Origin: Gloeocapsopsis dulcis | Lineage (GTDB): Bacteria > Cyanobacteriota > Cyanobacteriia > Cyanobacteriales > Chroococcidiopsidaceae | Assembly (NCBI RefSeq): GCF_032163395.1 | Contig: NZ_CP119968.1 | Coordinates: 47,501 to 111,500 of the forward strand | Reading direction: 5' to 3' | Length of the DNA stretch: 64,000 bases | In this document: in pieces, positions 27,975-36,968 of the stretch | Layout of the letters: each line of letters begins with the position of its first letter | Numbering within the stretch: position 1 is the stretch's first letter | Position numbers and translations under genes: made by a program | The notes under the pieces: model-generated | Databases searched by the model: none | Seen by the model: the letters and a program-made list of their open reading frames with translations, nothing else | What the model was told of the DNA's origin: nothing

Positions 27975-29447
27975 TTAAAATCGCTCCACTGATTCAAAAT
28001 TCTTTGCTGTTACAGCCCTTGCCGCTTCTCCGCAAGTACGAGGTGTCGGAAATATTTTTCCAGGATTTGCTAATCCTTGTGGATTAAATGCTTGACGAAT
28101 ATATTGCATTGTTTCTAAATCGGTTTCTGTAAACATATCAGGCATATAGCACCGTTTATCAGCACCGATACCGTGTTCGCCCGAAATACTTCCACCAACC
28201 TTAACACAAAGCTTGAGAATCTCCCCACCTAATTCTTCAACTTTTTCTAATGCACCAGGAACGGAGTTGTTATACAAAATTAAAGGATGAAGATTGCCAT
28301 CACCGGCATGAAACACATTAGCAATACGATAACCATATTGTTTGCTTAAGTTTTCAATTTCTTGCAAGACAAAAGGTAATTGCGTACGGGGAATCACTCC
28401 ATCTTGAACATAATAATCGGGGCTAAGATGACCTGCGGCAGCAAAAGCTGCTTTACGACCTTTCCATAATTTTAAGCGTGTTTCTGGATCGTTTGCTGTA
28501 GTAATACCCCTCGCGCCATTTTGCTTGCAAATATCAGCAATTCGCTGTTTGTTTGCGGCAACTTCTACAACTAATCCATCAATTTCGACTAATAAAATAG
28601 CTTCTGCATCTCTAGGATAACAACCTGTCGCAACGACATCTTCGACAGCATTAATACTAAGATTATCCATCATTTCCATTCCAGCAGGAATAATTCCAGC
28701 GCTGATAATATCGGACACAGCGGCTCCTGCGGCTTCCACACTGGTAAAATCTGCTAAAAGAACGCAAATTGATTCGGCTGTTTTGAGAATCTTTAGTGTA
28801 ATTTCGGTTGCAATCCCAAGCGTACCTTCTGAACCGACAAATACACCTGTAAGGTCGTATCCAGGCATTTCTGGAACTTGTCCGCCGACTTCGGTAATTG
28901 TACCATCAGGAAGTACGAGTTTCAATCCGAGAACGTGATTTGTGGTTACGCCATATTTGAGACAGTGAACGCCACCCGAATTTTCTGCAACATTACCACC
29001 AATTGAGCAGATAATTTGACTTGAAGGATCGGGAGCGTAATAAAATCCAGCACCGCTGACAGTTTGCGTTACCCAGTTATTAATGACTCCAGGTTGGACA
29101 ACAACTTGCTGATTTTCCAAGTCTATCTTAAGAATTTGCCGCATCATTGCGGTGACAATTAGAACACAATCTTCAATTGGTAGCGCACCACCAGATAAAC
29201 CAGTACCAGATCCGCGTGCGATGAAGGGGATTGAATTGCGATCGCAGATTTTCACCACCTCCGCTACTTGTTCAGTCGTGCGCGGTAACACAACCACTGC
29301 AGGGCGCTGACGGTAGCTAGTTAAACCATCACACTCATAGGTAATCAATTCTTCCTTGCGCTGCACTACGCCATTTTTACTAAGAACAGCCTCAAATTGC
29401 TTGATAATTGGCTTCCATTTGCTGTGCTGCTGATTTTGAAGAAGCAT
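27975..29447 (-). CDS. glcD: glycolate dehydrogenase FAD-linked subunit GlcD
   Basis: A 490-residue catalytic subunit that oxidises glycolate to glyoxylate; D-lactate oxidation is common in the family. FAD-binding elements include RGSGTGLSGGALPIEDCVLI, YAPDPSSQIICSIGGNVAEN and VLGLKLVLPDGTITEVGG. The C-terminal domain shows ANVFHAGDGNLHPLILY (His near the active site) and GGSISGEHGIGADKRCYMP. It is the first gene of the minus-strand glc-liv run. The nearly 200-base region to the divergent Uma2 gene at 29646 should contain its promoter. Confidence 0.95.
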   Translation of the reverse strand: MLLQNQQHSKWKPIIKQFEAVLSKNGVVQRKEELITYECDGLTSYRQRPAVVVLPRTTEQVAEVVKICDRNSIPFIARGSGTGLSGGALPIEDCVLIVTAMMRQILKIDLENQQVVVQPGVINNWVTQTVSGAGFYYAPDPSSQIICSIGGNVAENSGGVHCLKYGVTTNHVLGLKLVLPDGTITEVGGQVPEMPGYDLTGVFVGSEGTLGIATEITLKILKTAESICVLLADFTSVEAAGAAVSDIISAGIIPAGMEMMDNLSINAVEDVVATGCYPRDAEAILLVEIDGLVVEVAANKQRIADICKQNGARGITTANDPETRLKLWKGRKAAFAAAGHLSPDYYVQDGVIPRTQLPFVLQEIENLSKQYGYRIANVFHAGDGNLHPLILYNNSVPGALEKVEELGGEILKLCVKVGGSISGEHGIGADKRCYMPDMFTETDLETMQYIRQAFNPQGLANPGKIFPTPRTCGEAARAVTAKNFESVERF

Positions 29448-29645
29448 AGGTGGTGTGTTGAACGAAGGGCTTTAAATAATATTCTGACAATATTTGTTGC
29501 TAATTCGTAATTCGCAACGCAATTATCTTTTTCCCCACTCCCCTATCCAAGAAGCCCAAGAAGCTCAGATATACTCTGCATGCATTTCCTCGGATTGCGG
29601 TTAATCAACTAATCTAGAAGTAGCGTTTCTCAAGTGATAGGTATC

Positions 29646-30332
29646 ATGGTTGAGCAAACTTTCGTCTGTGACGATGACTACTACGTACCAGATGCTAATC
29701 AGCTCATTACTGAAGACGACACACCTGTGGATAATTTCGCCTCTGCTAAACAACAACGCCTACTCGTTAGTTCACTTTACAGTGCATTAAAAACGCAAAC
29801 TTTCTTAACTGAAGCAAACGTTGGTGTATACTACACAGACTTGCAACCCGCGATTGTACCTGATGTCTTCCTTAGCTTTGACGTGCAGGTACCACAAAAT
29901 TGGTGGGAAAAGCAAAATCGTTGTTACATGGTGTGGCGTTTTGGGAAACCACCAGAAGTTGCGATTGAAATTGTTTCTAACAAAGATGGCGATGAACTGG
30001 GTAAGAAACTAAGAATCTACGAGCACATGCGTGTCAGCTACTATATTGTGTACGATCCTACTCAGCAGTATGGACAAGTGTTGCGGGTGTATGAACTTAG
30101 AGGAATGCGATATTCGGAAATTAGTGAAACTTGGCTCGAGCAAGTCGGACTGGGTATAACTATATGGCAAGGAGAATTTGAAGGCAGGCAAGATACATGG
30201 TTGCGCTGGTGTTATCAAAATGGCAATATTTTACTCACTGGAGATGAACGTGCTTCGCAAGCTGAACAACGCGCCCAATTACTCGCCGAACAACTCCGGA
30301 GTATGGGAATCGATCCTGATACTCTTGCTTAA
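29646..30332 (+). CDS. Uma2-family (DUF820) putative nuclease, long form
   Basis: A 228-residue Uma2-family protein of the longer type. It begins MVEQTFVCDDDYYVPDAN, with VPDVFLSFDV and GKPPEVAIEIVSNKDGDELG carrying the PD...ExV catalytic pattern, then KLRIYEHMRVSYYIVYDP. The C-terminal tail SQAEQRAQLLAEQLRSMGID is the short coiled coil common in cyanobacterial copies. I use the ATG at 29646, not the GTG at 29634. It is a different subtype from the gene at 25952 and not a recent duplicate. Confidence 0.9.
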   Translation: MVEQTFVCDDDYYVPDANQLITEDDTPVDNFASAKQQRLLVSSLYSALKTQTFLTEANVGVYYTDLQPAIVPDVFLSFDVQVPQNWWEKQNRCYMVWRFGKPPEVAIEIVSNKDGDELGKKLRIYEHMRVSYYIVYDPTQQYGQVLRVYELRGMRYSEISETWLEQVGLGITIWQGEFEGRQDTWLRWCYQNGNILLTGDERASQAEQRAQLLAEQLRSMGIDPDTLA

Positions 30333-30369
30333 GAATGTATTAGAGGGGTAGCAAATAGAAAATTGCCAA

Positions 30370-31296
30370 TCAAATATCATGCAAAAACTCCTGTACTCGC
30401 TGCCAAACTTGCTCAAATAAATCAGGCGCATCAGCATTAAACCATTCAATTTGAGGATACGCACGAAACCAGGTACGCTGTCGCTTGGCAAATTGCCGTG
30501 TATGCAAAACTGTTAATTCTTTCGCTTCATCAAGGGTAATTTCACCAGTAAGATACTGCTTGATCTCGTGATATCCCAAAGTATTCAACAATGGTAAATC
30601 AGCACCGTATTTGTGATACAGATATTCCACTTCAGCTACTAAGCCGTCTACAATCATTTGATCGGTGCGTTGAATAATGCGATCGCGCAAGCACTCTACA
30701 CTACAATCTAAACCAATCTGTAAAATTGGATAATTCGGTGGGTTCTCTCCTTGCTGTTGCGAAATTGGACGCCCTGTCACGTAAAATACTTCTAATGCCC
30801 GCAGTGTTCTAACCAAATCATTTGGGTGAATTTTTTGAGCAGCAATCGGATCAACCTGCTGCAAGATTTCATATAGTTGTGTTTGACCGAGGTATTCTAA
30901 CTGCGATCGCAACTCGCTATTTGGTGCGACGCGAGGAATCCTCAATCCTTGCACCACAGAACGAATATATAATCCAGTTCCGCCCACTAACAGCGGGATT
31001 TTCTCTTGCTGGTGAAACTGAGTAATCAAAGCTTGTGCTTGTGTTTGGTAATCTGCCACAGTGAGTGTCTCGGTAGGTGCGCAGATATCAATTAAATAAT
31101 GTGGTACTAAATTTTGTTCAGCAACAGATGGCTTGGCTGTGCCAATATTGAACTCGCGGTATACTTGGCGTGAATCTGCACTCAGAATCGTAGCGTTGAG
31201 TTGCGTTGCGAGTGCGATCGCCAGCCCTGATTTACCCGTTGCTGTCGCACCACAAATTGTGATTAAACAAAATCGATAAAAATTACTTGGGTGCAT
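30370..31296 (-). CDS. miaA: tRNA dimethylallyltransferase MiaA
   Basis: A 308-residue enzyme that adds a dimethylallyl group to A37 of tRNAs reading UNN codons. The P-loop ICGATATGKSGLAIALA is at the N-terminus, followed by LSADSRQVYREFNIGTAKPS, LLVGGTGLYIRSVVQGL, and the zinc-free insert and closing RQFAKRQRTWFRAYPQIEWF that binds the anticodon loop. Length and start (ATG at 31296) are normal. It is divergent from gyrB, with 132 bases between them. Confidence 0.96.
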   Translation of the reverse strand: MHPSNFYRFCLITICGATATGKSGLAIALATQLNATILSADSRQVYREFNIGTAKPSVAEQNLVPHYLIDICAPTETLTVADYQTQAQALITQFHQQEKIPLLVGGTGLYIRSVVQGLRIPRVAPNSELRSQLEYLGQTQLYEILQQVDPIAAQKIHPNDLVRTLRALEVFYVTGRPISQQQGENPPNYPILQIGLDCSVECLRDRIIQRTDQMIVDGLVAEVEYLYHKYGADLPLLNTLGYHEIKQYLTGEITLDEAKELTVLHTRQFAKRQRTWFRAYPQIEWFNADAPDLFEQVWQRVQEFLHDI

Positions 31297-31349
31297 CCCC
31301 CTAAAAAAAATCCTCTATAATCCCTCTGTAGCCGTCTTCAAGGCTTTTA

Positions 31350-31358
31350 TGCTACAAT
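31350..31358 (+). promoter_or_regulatory. extended -10 promoter element of gyrB
   Basis: TGCTACAAT (TGn plus TACAAT at 31353-31358) lies 71 bases before the gyrB ATG. The -35 position holds no good TTGACA match, which fits an extended -10 promoter. Sequence match only. Confidence 0.4.
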
Positions 31359-31428
31359 TTGGGAGTGTTTTTGTATTTTTTGAGTCAGATAGTGGCTCAA
31401 ACTTTAAATTTCGTGGAGAATACCTTGC

Positions 31429-34400
31429 ATGACTAGCAGTTACAGCGCCGATCAGATTCAAGTTCTGGAAGGTCTGGAACCGGTGCGCAAAAGACCGGGT
31501 ATGTACATTGGCTCCACTGGTCCGCGAGGACTTCATCATCTAGTTTACGAGGTTGTAGACAATTCGATCGATGAAGCTTTGGCGGGTTACTGTACTCATG
31601 TGGAGGTGGATTTAAATGCAGATGGTTCGGTAACAGTAACAGACGATGGTCGAGGCATTCCTACAGACACACACCCCCAAACTGGCAAATCAGCACTAGA
31701 AACAGTAATGACAGTATTACACGCCGGAGGAAAATTCGGTGGAGGTGGTTACAAAGTTTCTGGAGGATTGCACGGAGTCGGAATCTCGGTTGTTAATGCT
31801 TTATCAGAATGGATCGAAGTTACAGTGTGGCGTGACAAGCGCGTTCACGTTCAACGTTTCGAGCGTGGTATACCTGTTAGTGAGTTACAAGTCAAACCTT
31901 TTAATGAAAGTAGAACAGGAACCTCTGTCACCTTTCAACCTGATACAACAATTTTCACAACGGGAACCGAGTTCGATTATATTACTTTAGCTGGTCGTTT
32001 GCGCGAGTTAGCATACTTAAACGCTGGTGTCAAGATTACTTTCAGCGATCGCCGCTTAGAACTATTGAAAAGTAGCGAACCGAAAGTTGAGACATACGAG
32101 TATAAAGGCGGAATCAAAGAATATATTGCGTACATGAACCGCGAAAAGCAGCCCTTACATGAAGAAATCATCTTTGTGCAAGGAGAACGCAACAACGTCC
32201 AAGTCGAAGTTGCATTGCAATGGTCTGTTGACGCATACACTGATAATATATTAGGCTTCGCTAACAATATTCGCACTGTTGATGGTGGAACACATCTAGA
32301 AGGATTAAAAGCTGTACTGACACGTACACTCAATGCGATCGCTCGTAAACGCAACAAAATCAAGGAAAATGAACCTAATCTGAGTGGCGAACACGTCCGC
32401 GAAGGCTTGACAGGAGTTATCTCTGTCAAAGTCCCCGATCCGGAATTTGAGGGGCAAACAAAAACAAAGCTAGGCAATACCGAAGTTCGCGGTATTGTTG
32501 ATTCACTCGTTGGCGAAGTCCTCACCGAGTACTTAGATTTTCACCCTGGTGTTGCTGATTCTGTTCTAGATAAAGCAATCCAAGCATTCAAAGCTGCAGA
32601 AGCTGCACGTCATGCGCGGGAACTAGTACGACGCAAATCAGTATTAGAATCATCGCCTTTACCTGGTAAGTTAGCAGACTGTAGTTCTAGAGATGCTAGC
32701 GAGTCCGAAATCTTCATTGTAGAAGGAGATTCAGCGGGTGGATGTTTTCATGGAGATACACTCGTAGCATTAACAGACGGGCGCAACCTTAGTTTCAAAG
32801 ATATTGTAGCTGAGCAGGCGCTTGGGAAAGAGCATTTTTGCTACACCATCCGTAAAGACGGCACAATCGGCATTGAACGAATTATCAACCCCAGGATGAC
32901 AAAGGCAAACGCCGAAGTTATCCAAGTAACTTTAGACAACGGGGAAATAATTATCTGTACACCCGATCACCATTTTATGTTGCGTGATGGTAGTTACAAA
33001 GCAGCAGCACAACTGACACCAAATGATTCATTAATGCCTCTGTATCGCAGGCTGTCAGATAGCAATGAGCCGAGAATTACGATTGATGGCTACGAAATGG
33101 CATGGAACCCACGTTCCGATTCTTGGCTGTTTACTCACCTATTAGCAGACTGGTACAATCGCGCTTTTGGTGTTTATCAGTTAGAAGACGGCGATCATTG
33201 CCATCATCTTGATTTCAACAAGCGCAACAATAACCCTACAAATATTCAGCGCTTACCTGCACAGGTTCATCTAGCCTTACATCGGGAACACATCGAACAA
33301 ACACTACATCGCCAAGATGTCATTGATAAATGCCGAGAACTTCGTCAAAGCAAACAGTTTCGTAGCAAAATGAGCGAACGGATGCGGCAACCAGTAACGC
33401 GCCAGATTCTCTCACAACAGGCTAAAGCTCAGTGGTCTTCAGCTAAATACAAAGCTGATATGCTTGATCAGTGGCGCGAATTTTACAATAGCAACGATAA
33501 TTATCGTCAGCAAAACCGCGAACAACTCAGACAAGCACAACATGAGTATTGGAGTAATTCTACAAACCGTCTAGCTCAAGCAGAGAGAGTCAGGAATTAT
33601 TTTGCGAACCCTGAAGCACGAAACCTACACTCACAGCTAGCAAAACAACAGTGGCAAGATCCGGCATTGTTGAAGTGGCGGCAAGAAAAAACACAACAGC
33701 AATGGACACCTGAATTTCGTGCCCAACGTCTTGAGGCTTTGCACCAAACTTACTACCGTAAAACCATTGCAGCCCTCAAACAAGTCGAACTTCAGCAAGG
33801 ACAATTAGATTTAGATGCATATCGTGTTTACCGAATTGAAACGCGAGATAAATCCCTGTTAAAGTTTAAGACATTCTGCGATCGCTACTTTGATGGTGAT
33901 ACCAGCCGCGCCCGTGAAGCAGTGGCAAACTACAATCACCGCATTGTCTCTATCAAACGCTTAACCGAACGGGTAGACGTTTACGATATTGAAGTTCCTT
34001 ATACGCATAACTTTGCTTTGGCAAGTGGTGTTTTTGTACATAACAGTGCAAAACAAGGACGCGATCGCCGCTTTCAAGCAATCCTACCTTTGCGCGGTAA
34101 AATTCTCAATATTGAGAAAACTGACGATGCCAAAATTTACAAGAACACCGAAATCCAAGCCTTAATTACTGCATTAGGATTAGGGGTTAAAGGTGAAGAA
34201 TTTGATTCTTCGCAATTGCGGTATCACCGCATAGTAATTATGACTGACGCTGATGTTGATGGAGCGCACATCAGAACACTCTTGCTAACTTTCTTCTATC
34301 GCTATCAACGCGAACTGATCAATCAAGGTTACATATACATTGCTTGTCCTCCACTATACAAAGTAGAGCGCGGGCGCAACCACTATTACTGCTATAGCGA

Positions 34401-34671
34401 TCGCGAACTCCAAAACCTGATTCGGCATGAGTTTCCTGATAATGCCAACTACACAATTCAACGCTTTAAAGGTTTGGGTGAAATGATGCCCGAACAATTG
34501 TGGGCAACTACGATGAACCCAGAAACACGCACAATGAAACAAGTCGAGATTGAGGATGCAGCCGAAGCGGATCGCATTTTCACAATTTTGATGGGCGATC
34601 GCGTCGCCCCGCGTCGTGAATTCATCGAAACTTACGGTTCCCGCCTCAATCTTGCTGAACTTGATATCTAA
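31429..34671 (+). CDS. gyrB: DNA gyrase subunit B with in-frame intein
   Basis: The 1080-codon frame encodes a GyrB precursor; removal of residues 439-872 leaves a normal 646-residue gyrase B, which introduces negative supercoils with GyrA. GHKL ATPase motifs are VYEVVDNSIDEALAGYC, DDGRGIPTDTHPQTG and GGLHGVGISVVNAL. The TOPRIM domain begins EGDSAGG at residues 432-438 and resumes SAKQGRDRRFQAILPLRGK at 873, with the metal site MTDADVDGAHIRTLL later. The intein splits the TOPRIM active site, so activity depends on splicing. The gene ends at a strong terminator. Confidence 0.97.
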   Translation: MTSSYSADQIQVLEGLEPVRKRPGMYIGSTGPRGLHHLVYEVVDNSIDEALAGYCTHVEVDLNADGSVTVTDDGRGIPTDTHPQTGKSALETVMTVLHAGGKFGGGGYKVSGGLHGVGISVVNALSEWIEVTVWRDKRVHVQRFERGIPVSELQVKPFNESRTGTSVTFQPDTTIFTTGTEFDYITLAGRLRELAYLNAGVKITFSDRRLELLKSSEPKVETYEYKGGIKEYIAYMNREKQPLHEEIIFVQGERNNVQVEVALQWSVDAYTDNILGFANNIRTVDGGTHLEGLKAVLTRTLNAIARKRNKIKENEPNLSGEHVREGLTGVISVKVPDPEFEGQTKTKLGNTEVRGIVDSLVGEVLTEYLDFHPGVADSVLDKAIQAFKAAEAARHARELVRRKSVLESSPLPGKLADCSSRDASESEIFIVEGDSAGGCFHGDTLVALTDGRNLSFKDIVAEQALGKEHFCYTIRKDGTIGIERIINPRMTKANAEVIQVTLDNGEIIICTPDHHFMLRDGSYKAAAQLTPNDSLMPLYRRLSDSNEPRITIDGYEMAWNPRSDSWLFTHLLADWYNRAFGVYQLEDGDHCHHLDFNKRNNNPTNIQRLPAQVHLALHREHIEQTLHRQDVIDKCRELRQSKQFRSKMSERMRQPVTRQILSQQAKAQWSSAKYKADMLDQWREFYNSNDNYRQQNREQLRQAQHEYWSNSTNRLAQAERVRNYFANPEARNLHSQLAKQQWQDPALLKWRQEKTQQQWTPEFRAQRLEALHQTYYRKTIAALKQVELQQGQLDLDAYRVYRIETRDKSLLKFKTFCDRYFDGDTSRAREAVANYNHRIVSIKRLTERVDVYDIEVPYTHNFALASGVFVHNSAKQGRDRRFQAILPLRGKILNIEKTDDAKIYKNTEIQALITALGLGVKGEEFDSSQLRYHRIVIMTDADVDGAHIRTLLLTFFYRYQRELINQGYIYIACPPLYKVERGRNHYYCYSDRELQNLIRHEFPDNANYTIQRFKGLGEMMPEQLWATTMNPETRTMKQVEIEDAAEADRIFTILMGDRVAPRREFIETYGSRLNLAELDI
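32743..34044 (+). mobile_element. GyrB intein with HNH homing endonuclease domain
   Basis: A 434-residue intein, residues 439-872 of the precursor. It starts with Cys (CFHGDTLVALTDGR, block A), has block B around NGEIIICTPDHHFML, block F VDVYDIEVPYTHNFAL and block G GVFVHN, followed by the extein Ser (+1 nucleophile). Between the splicing blocks lies an endonuclease of the HNH type, with DHCHHLDFNKRNNNPTN, then VHLALH (intein residues about 151-180). A long helical, Gln/Arg-rich stretch follows, likely for DNA binding. From memory it closely resembles the Synechocystis GyrB intein at the same site. All expected splicing residues are present, so it is probably active. Confidence 0.95.
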
Positions 34672-34700
34672 GTTGCTAAATTAAGTAGCATTTTATACAC

Positions 34701-34737
34701 AAGGAGAAAAGCTTCAGAGAGCTTTCTCCTTTTTTTG
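34701..34737 (+). terminator. rho-independent terminator of gyrB
   Basis: AAGGAGAAA-A-GCT pairs with AGC-TTTCTCCTT around a short loop (34701-34732), directly followed by a T run. It starts 30 bases after the gyrB stop. Confidence 0.85.
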
Positions 34738-34799
34738 TTTCTTTGGTTTTCTTACGTAACTACATAACTGTTGAGTACTTTAATTCTGCGATAAAAGAC

Positions 34800-35450
34800 T
34801 CAGTAAGCACCTTTACCTGTAATGACAACAATAACAGTTTGCCAGATTATATATAAGTCCAGCCATAAAGACCAGCGCTCGCGATAAATCATATCTAAGT
34901 GCAGCATATACTCAAAGCTCACCTCACTACGTCCACTAATCTGCCATAAACCAGTTACACCAGGCATGAGTTCCAAACGTTTAATAAAAGTGTTGCGATG
35001 ATTTTCGACAGCTAAAGTACAATCGCGTAATTGTAGAGGACGTGGACCTACTAAACTCATATGACCTTGGACAACATTAAACAGTTGTGGCAATTCATCC
35101 AAGCTAGTACGTCGCAAGAATTTACCAACGCGAGTGACGCGGGGATCTTCTTTCATTTTAAAGAGTACTCCACCATCTGATTCGTTTAAATGCTCTAGGT
35201 CTTGCAAAAGTTGCTCAGCATTCACTACCATAGTGCGGAACTTCCAGATCAAGAAAGGTTGTCCACTACGTCCTAAGCGTTCTTGACGAAAGAAGATTGA
35301 TCCTTTTGAGTCTAGAGAAATTGCAAGTGCGATCGCCAGCAGCAAAGGGCTAAGTAGAAGTATTCCTACACCAGCACCTAAAATGTCAATAATTCGCTTA
35401 CCAACAAGTTGCAGCGTGTAACGTGGTTGACTGACAAAACTTAGTTGCAT
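34800..35450 (-). CDS. bacterial sugar transferase (polyprenyl-phosphate glycosyl-1-phosphate transferase)
   Basis: A 216-residue enzyme of the short type (catalytic domain only). An N-terminal membrane helix lies at about residues 22-45 (ILGAGVGILLLSPLLLAIAL). The family core includes GSIFFRQERLGRSGQPFLIW, KFRTMVVNAE, TRVGKFLRRTSLDELPQL, NVVQGHMSLVGPRPL and MPGVTGLWQISGRSEVSFE. These enzymes begin polysaccharide repeat synthesis by placing a sugar-1-phosphate on undecaprenyl phosphate at the cytoplasmic face. Genes downstream on the other strand (GT2, GT39, flippase) fit a surface-polysaccharide locus. It is transcribed toward the gyrB terminator. Confidence 0.93.
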   Translation of the reverse strand: MQLSFVSQPRYTLQLVGKRIIDILGAGVGILLLSPLLLAIALAISLDSKGSIFFRQERLGRSGQPFLIWKFRTMVVNAEQLLQDLEHLNESDGGVLFKMKEDPRVTRVGKFLRRTSLDELPQLFNVVQGHMSLVGPRPLQLRDCTLAVENHRNTFIKRLELMPGVTGLWQISGRSEVSFEYMLHLDMIYRERWSLWLDLYIIWQTVIVVITGKGAY

Positions 35451-35559
35451 AGTATAGCAAACCTCTAACAGTCTAATTAACGAAGCTCATTACCAAATAG
35501 CAGTATCAACGCTTGGCACAAGCTTGAGTAAATGAGTGAAAATAAACGTATTTTGAAAG

Positions 35560-35591
35560 TTGGTAATGGGTAATTGGTAAGTGGTAATTGA
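35560..35591. repeat. heptamer repeat copy (GGTAATT / GGGTAAT type)
   Basis: TTGGTAATGGGTAATTGGTA followed by AGTGGTAATTG, about four degenerate heptamers in direct orientation, between the sugar transferase start and the P450 remnant end. Same family as other copies in the window. Confidence 0.55.
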
Positions 35592-35620
35592 TAGCAACTA
35601 GCGCTCTTCTATCAACATCT

Positions 35621-36136
35621 TCAACTCAAAACTTTCTTAATTTGTGCTTGGAGACTATCTTGAAACTGAGAAGGCTGACGCACTGGTACAACTGCATTTG
35701 GTTCAGGTGACACAATCCAGTCGTAACGCAACAGCTTTGAGAGAATAATCTTCATTTCCATCTGAGCAAATTGCCAACCTAAGCAGCTGTGCGGACCACT
35801 ACCGAAGCCTACTAATGCAAAGGGGTGCTTTTTATCTTCTTCGCGAAGTGGGGCAAAACGGTCAGGATCAAAGCGATCAGGATCAGTATAGATTTCAGGT
35901 AAACGATGCGTTAACAGTGGGGAAATATCGACGTACCAGCCAGCGGGAATACAATAACCTGCGTAATAAATATCTTTGACAACACCACGCGAGATGTTTT
36001 GCACAGGAGGATACAACCGTTCTACCTCTTTGAGCGCGTAGCCCATTTGAGGAAGTTGTTTAAGATGAGACAAGTTAAGCGGTTCGTTACCAACAACTTG
36101 GGCGTATTCGCTGCGTAGGCGATCGCACCACTCAAG
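35621..36136 (-). pseudogene. cytochrome P450, C-terminal third only
   Basis: The open frame gives about 171 residues that match only the end of a P450. The K-helix ExxR motif is in ALKEVERLYPP, the meander PDRFDPDRFAP is present, and the heme-binding loop is FGSGPHSCLGWQFAQ, with the axial Cys. A complete P450 has about 440 residues. Upstream, homology continues to EWCDRLRSEYAQVVGNEPLN and then meets a stop (TAG, 36137-36139 on the minus strand). The lost N-terminal two thirds hold the I-helix oxygen-activation site, so the product cannot work. The break at about 36137 is also where the adjacent GT61 remnant begins. Confidence 0.8.
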
Positions 36137-36139
36137 CTA

Positions 36140-36932
36140 TAAAAAATTTATTCAATTACAATACCCCTCAAATAGATATAGCTTGTTCATTACTAAATGC
36201 CTGGAGCCAAAATTATTGGCACTGGATTATAGATTGTCTAACGCGACTCGAAGGAATTGAATTTTATCACCAACAAACTGGAATAAAACCTCAGTTGATT
36301 ATTGATGCTAACCCTACTTCATGGCAAATCGATTCTCTTAAACTTTTAGGGTATCAACCACAAGACTGGATTCAATGGAATAAGTCACAGATGCGAGTAA
36401 AAAAATTAATCGTATCATCATTCCGACGGCATTATGACAAAGTTTATAGCGTAGAGTCACCTTCAGCAAGCCGTTGGATTCGCGAACGGATGCTTAGTAA
36501 TCTTTCTGATAGTGAAAATACTGAACTTTTTTCACCAAAATATTTATCTCTCGCCGAAAGGCTGGAGGACGACGAATTATTAATGAAAATGCTGTCATAG
36601 CAACTCTAGCAAAATTTGGTTTTGTTTCCTATGTTTTAGAAGACATGAACTTGGCAGATGAAGTTAAATTATTTTCCCAAGCAAAAATAGTTATCGCACC
36701 TCATGGTGCAGGTTTGACAAATATCATTTTTTCCCAAAATCTAACTTTAATTGAATTATTTGGCTTATCTGTTTCACCATGTTTTGCTAACTTAGCACGA
36801 GGTTTAGGATTTCAGTATGGATACCTTCAATGTCAGTCGCCTCATACTGCACTTCGTTATCACGATAGCGACATGATAGTAGACACAATTCAATTGAATA
36901 AACTTTTGGTTCAAATGCTTACTTCTAGCTAG
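36140..36932 (+). pseudogene. glycosyltransferase family 61 protein, 5'-truncated and frameshifted
   Basis: In frame from about 36140 the translation reads SLLNAWSQNYWHWIIDCLTR and on through the family's PQLIIDANPTSWQIDSLKLL to WIRERMLSNL. Homology then moves to the -1 frame at the run of six T (36527-36532), continuing KIFISRRKAGGRRIINEN and VIAPHGAGLTNIIFSQNLTL to the end. These are classic GT61 (DUF563) motifs. The 5' part (about 150 residues) is absent at the breakpoint shared with the P450 remnant. GT61 enzymes add sugars to surface polysaccharides. One added T in the run would restore the frame from 36140 on, but not the missing N-terminus. Confidence 0.8.
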
Positions 36933-36968
36933 TTACAAAATTATTACGCGATCGCAATACTCAGATTT

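Noticed and set aside
25952-30332. Two Uma2 genes as a recent tandem duplication or toxin-antitoxin system
   Set aside because: The proteins differ in length and sequence (192 and 228 residues), and no antitoxin-like partner lies beside them.
31977-32525. 182-codon open frame antisense to gyrB
   Set aside because: It lies wholly within the clearly coding gyrB frame. Its Ser/Pro/Arg-rich translation is typical of an antisense shadow.
31429-34671. gyrB interrupted by a transposon
   Set aside because: The insert is exactly in frame, starts with Cys, ends His-Asn followed by Ser, and has intein blocks B and F, so it is an intein.
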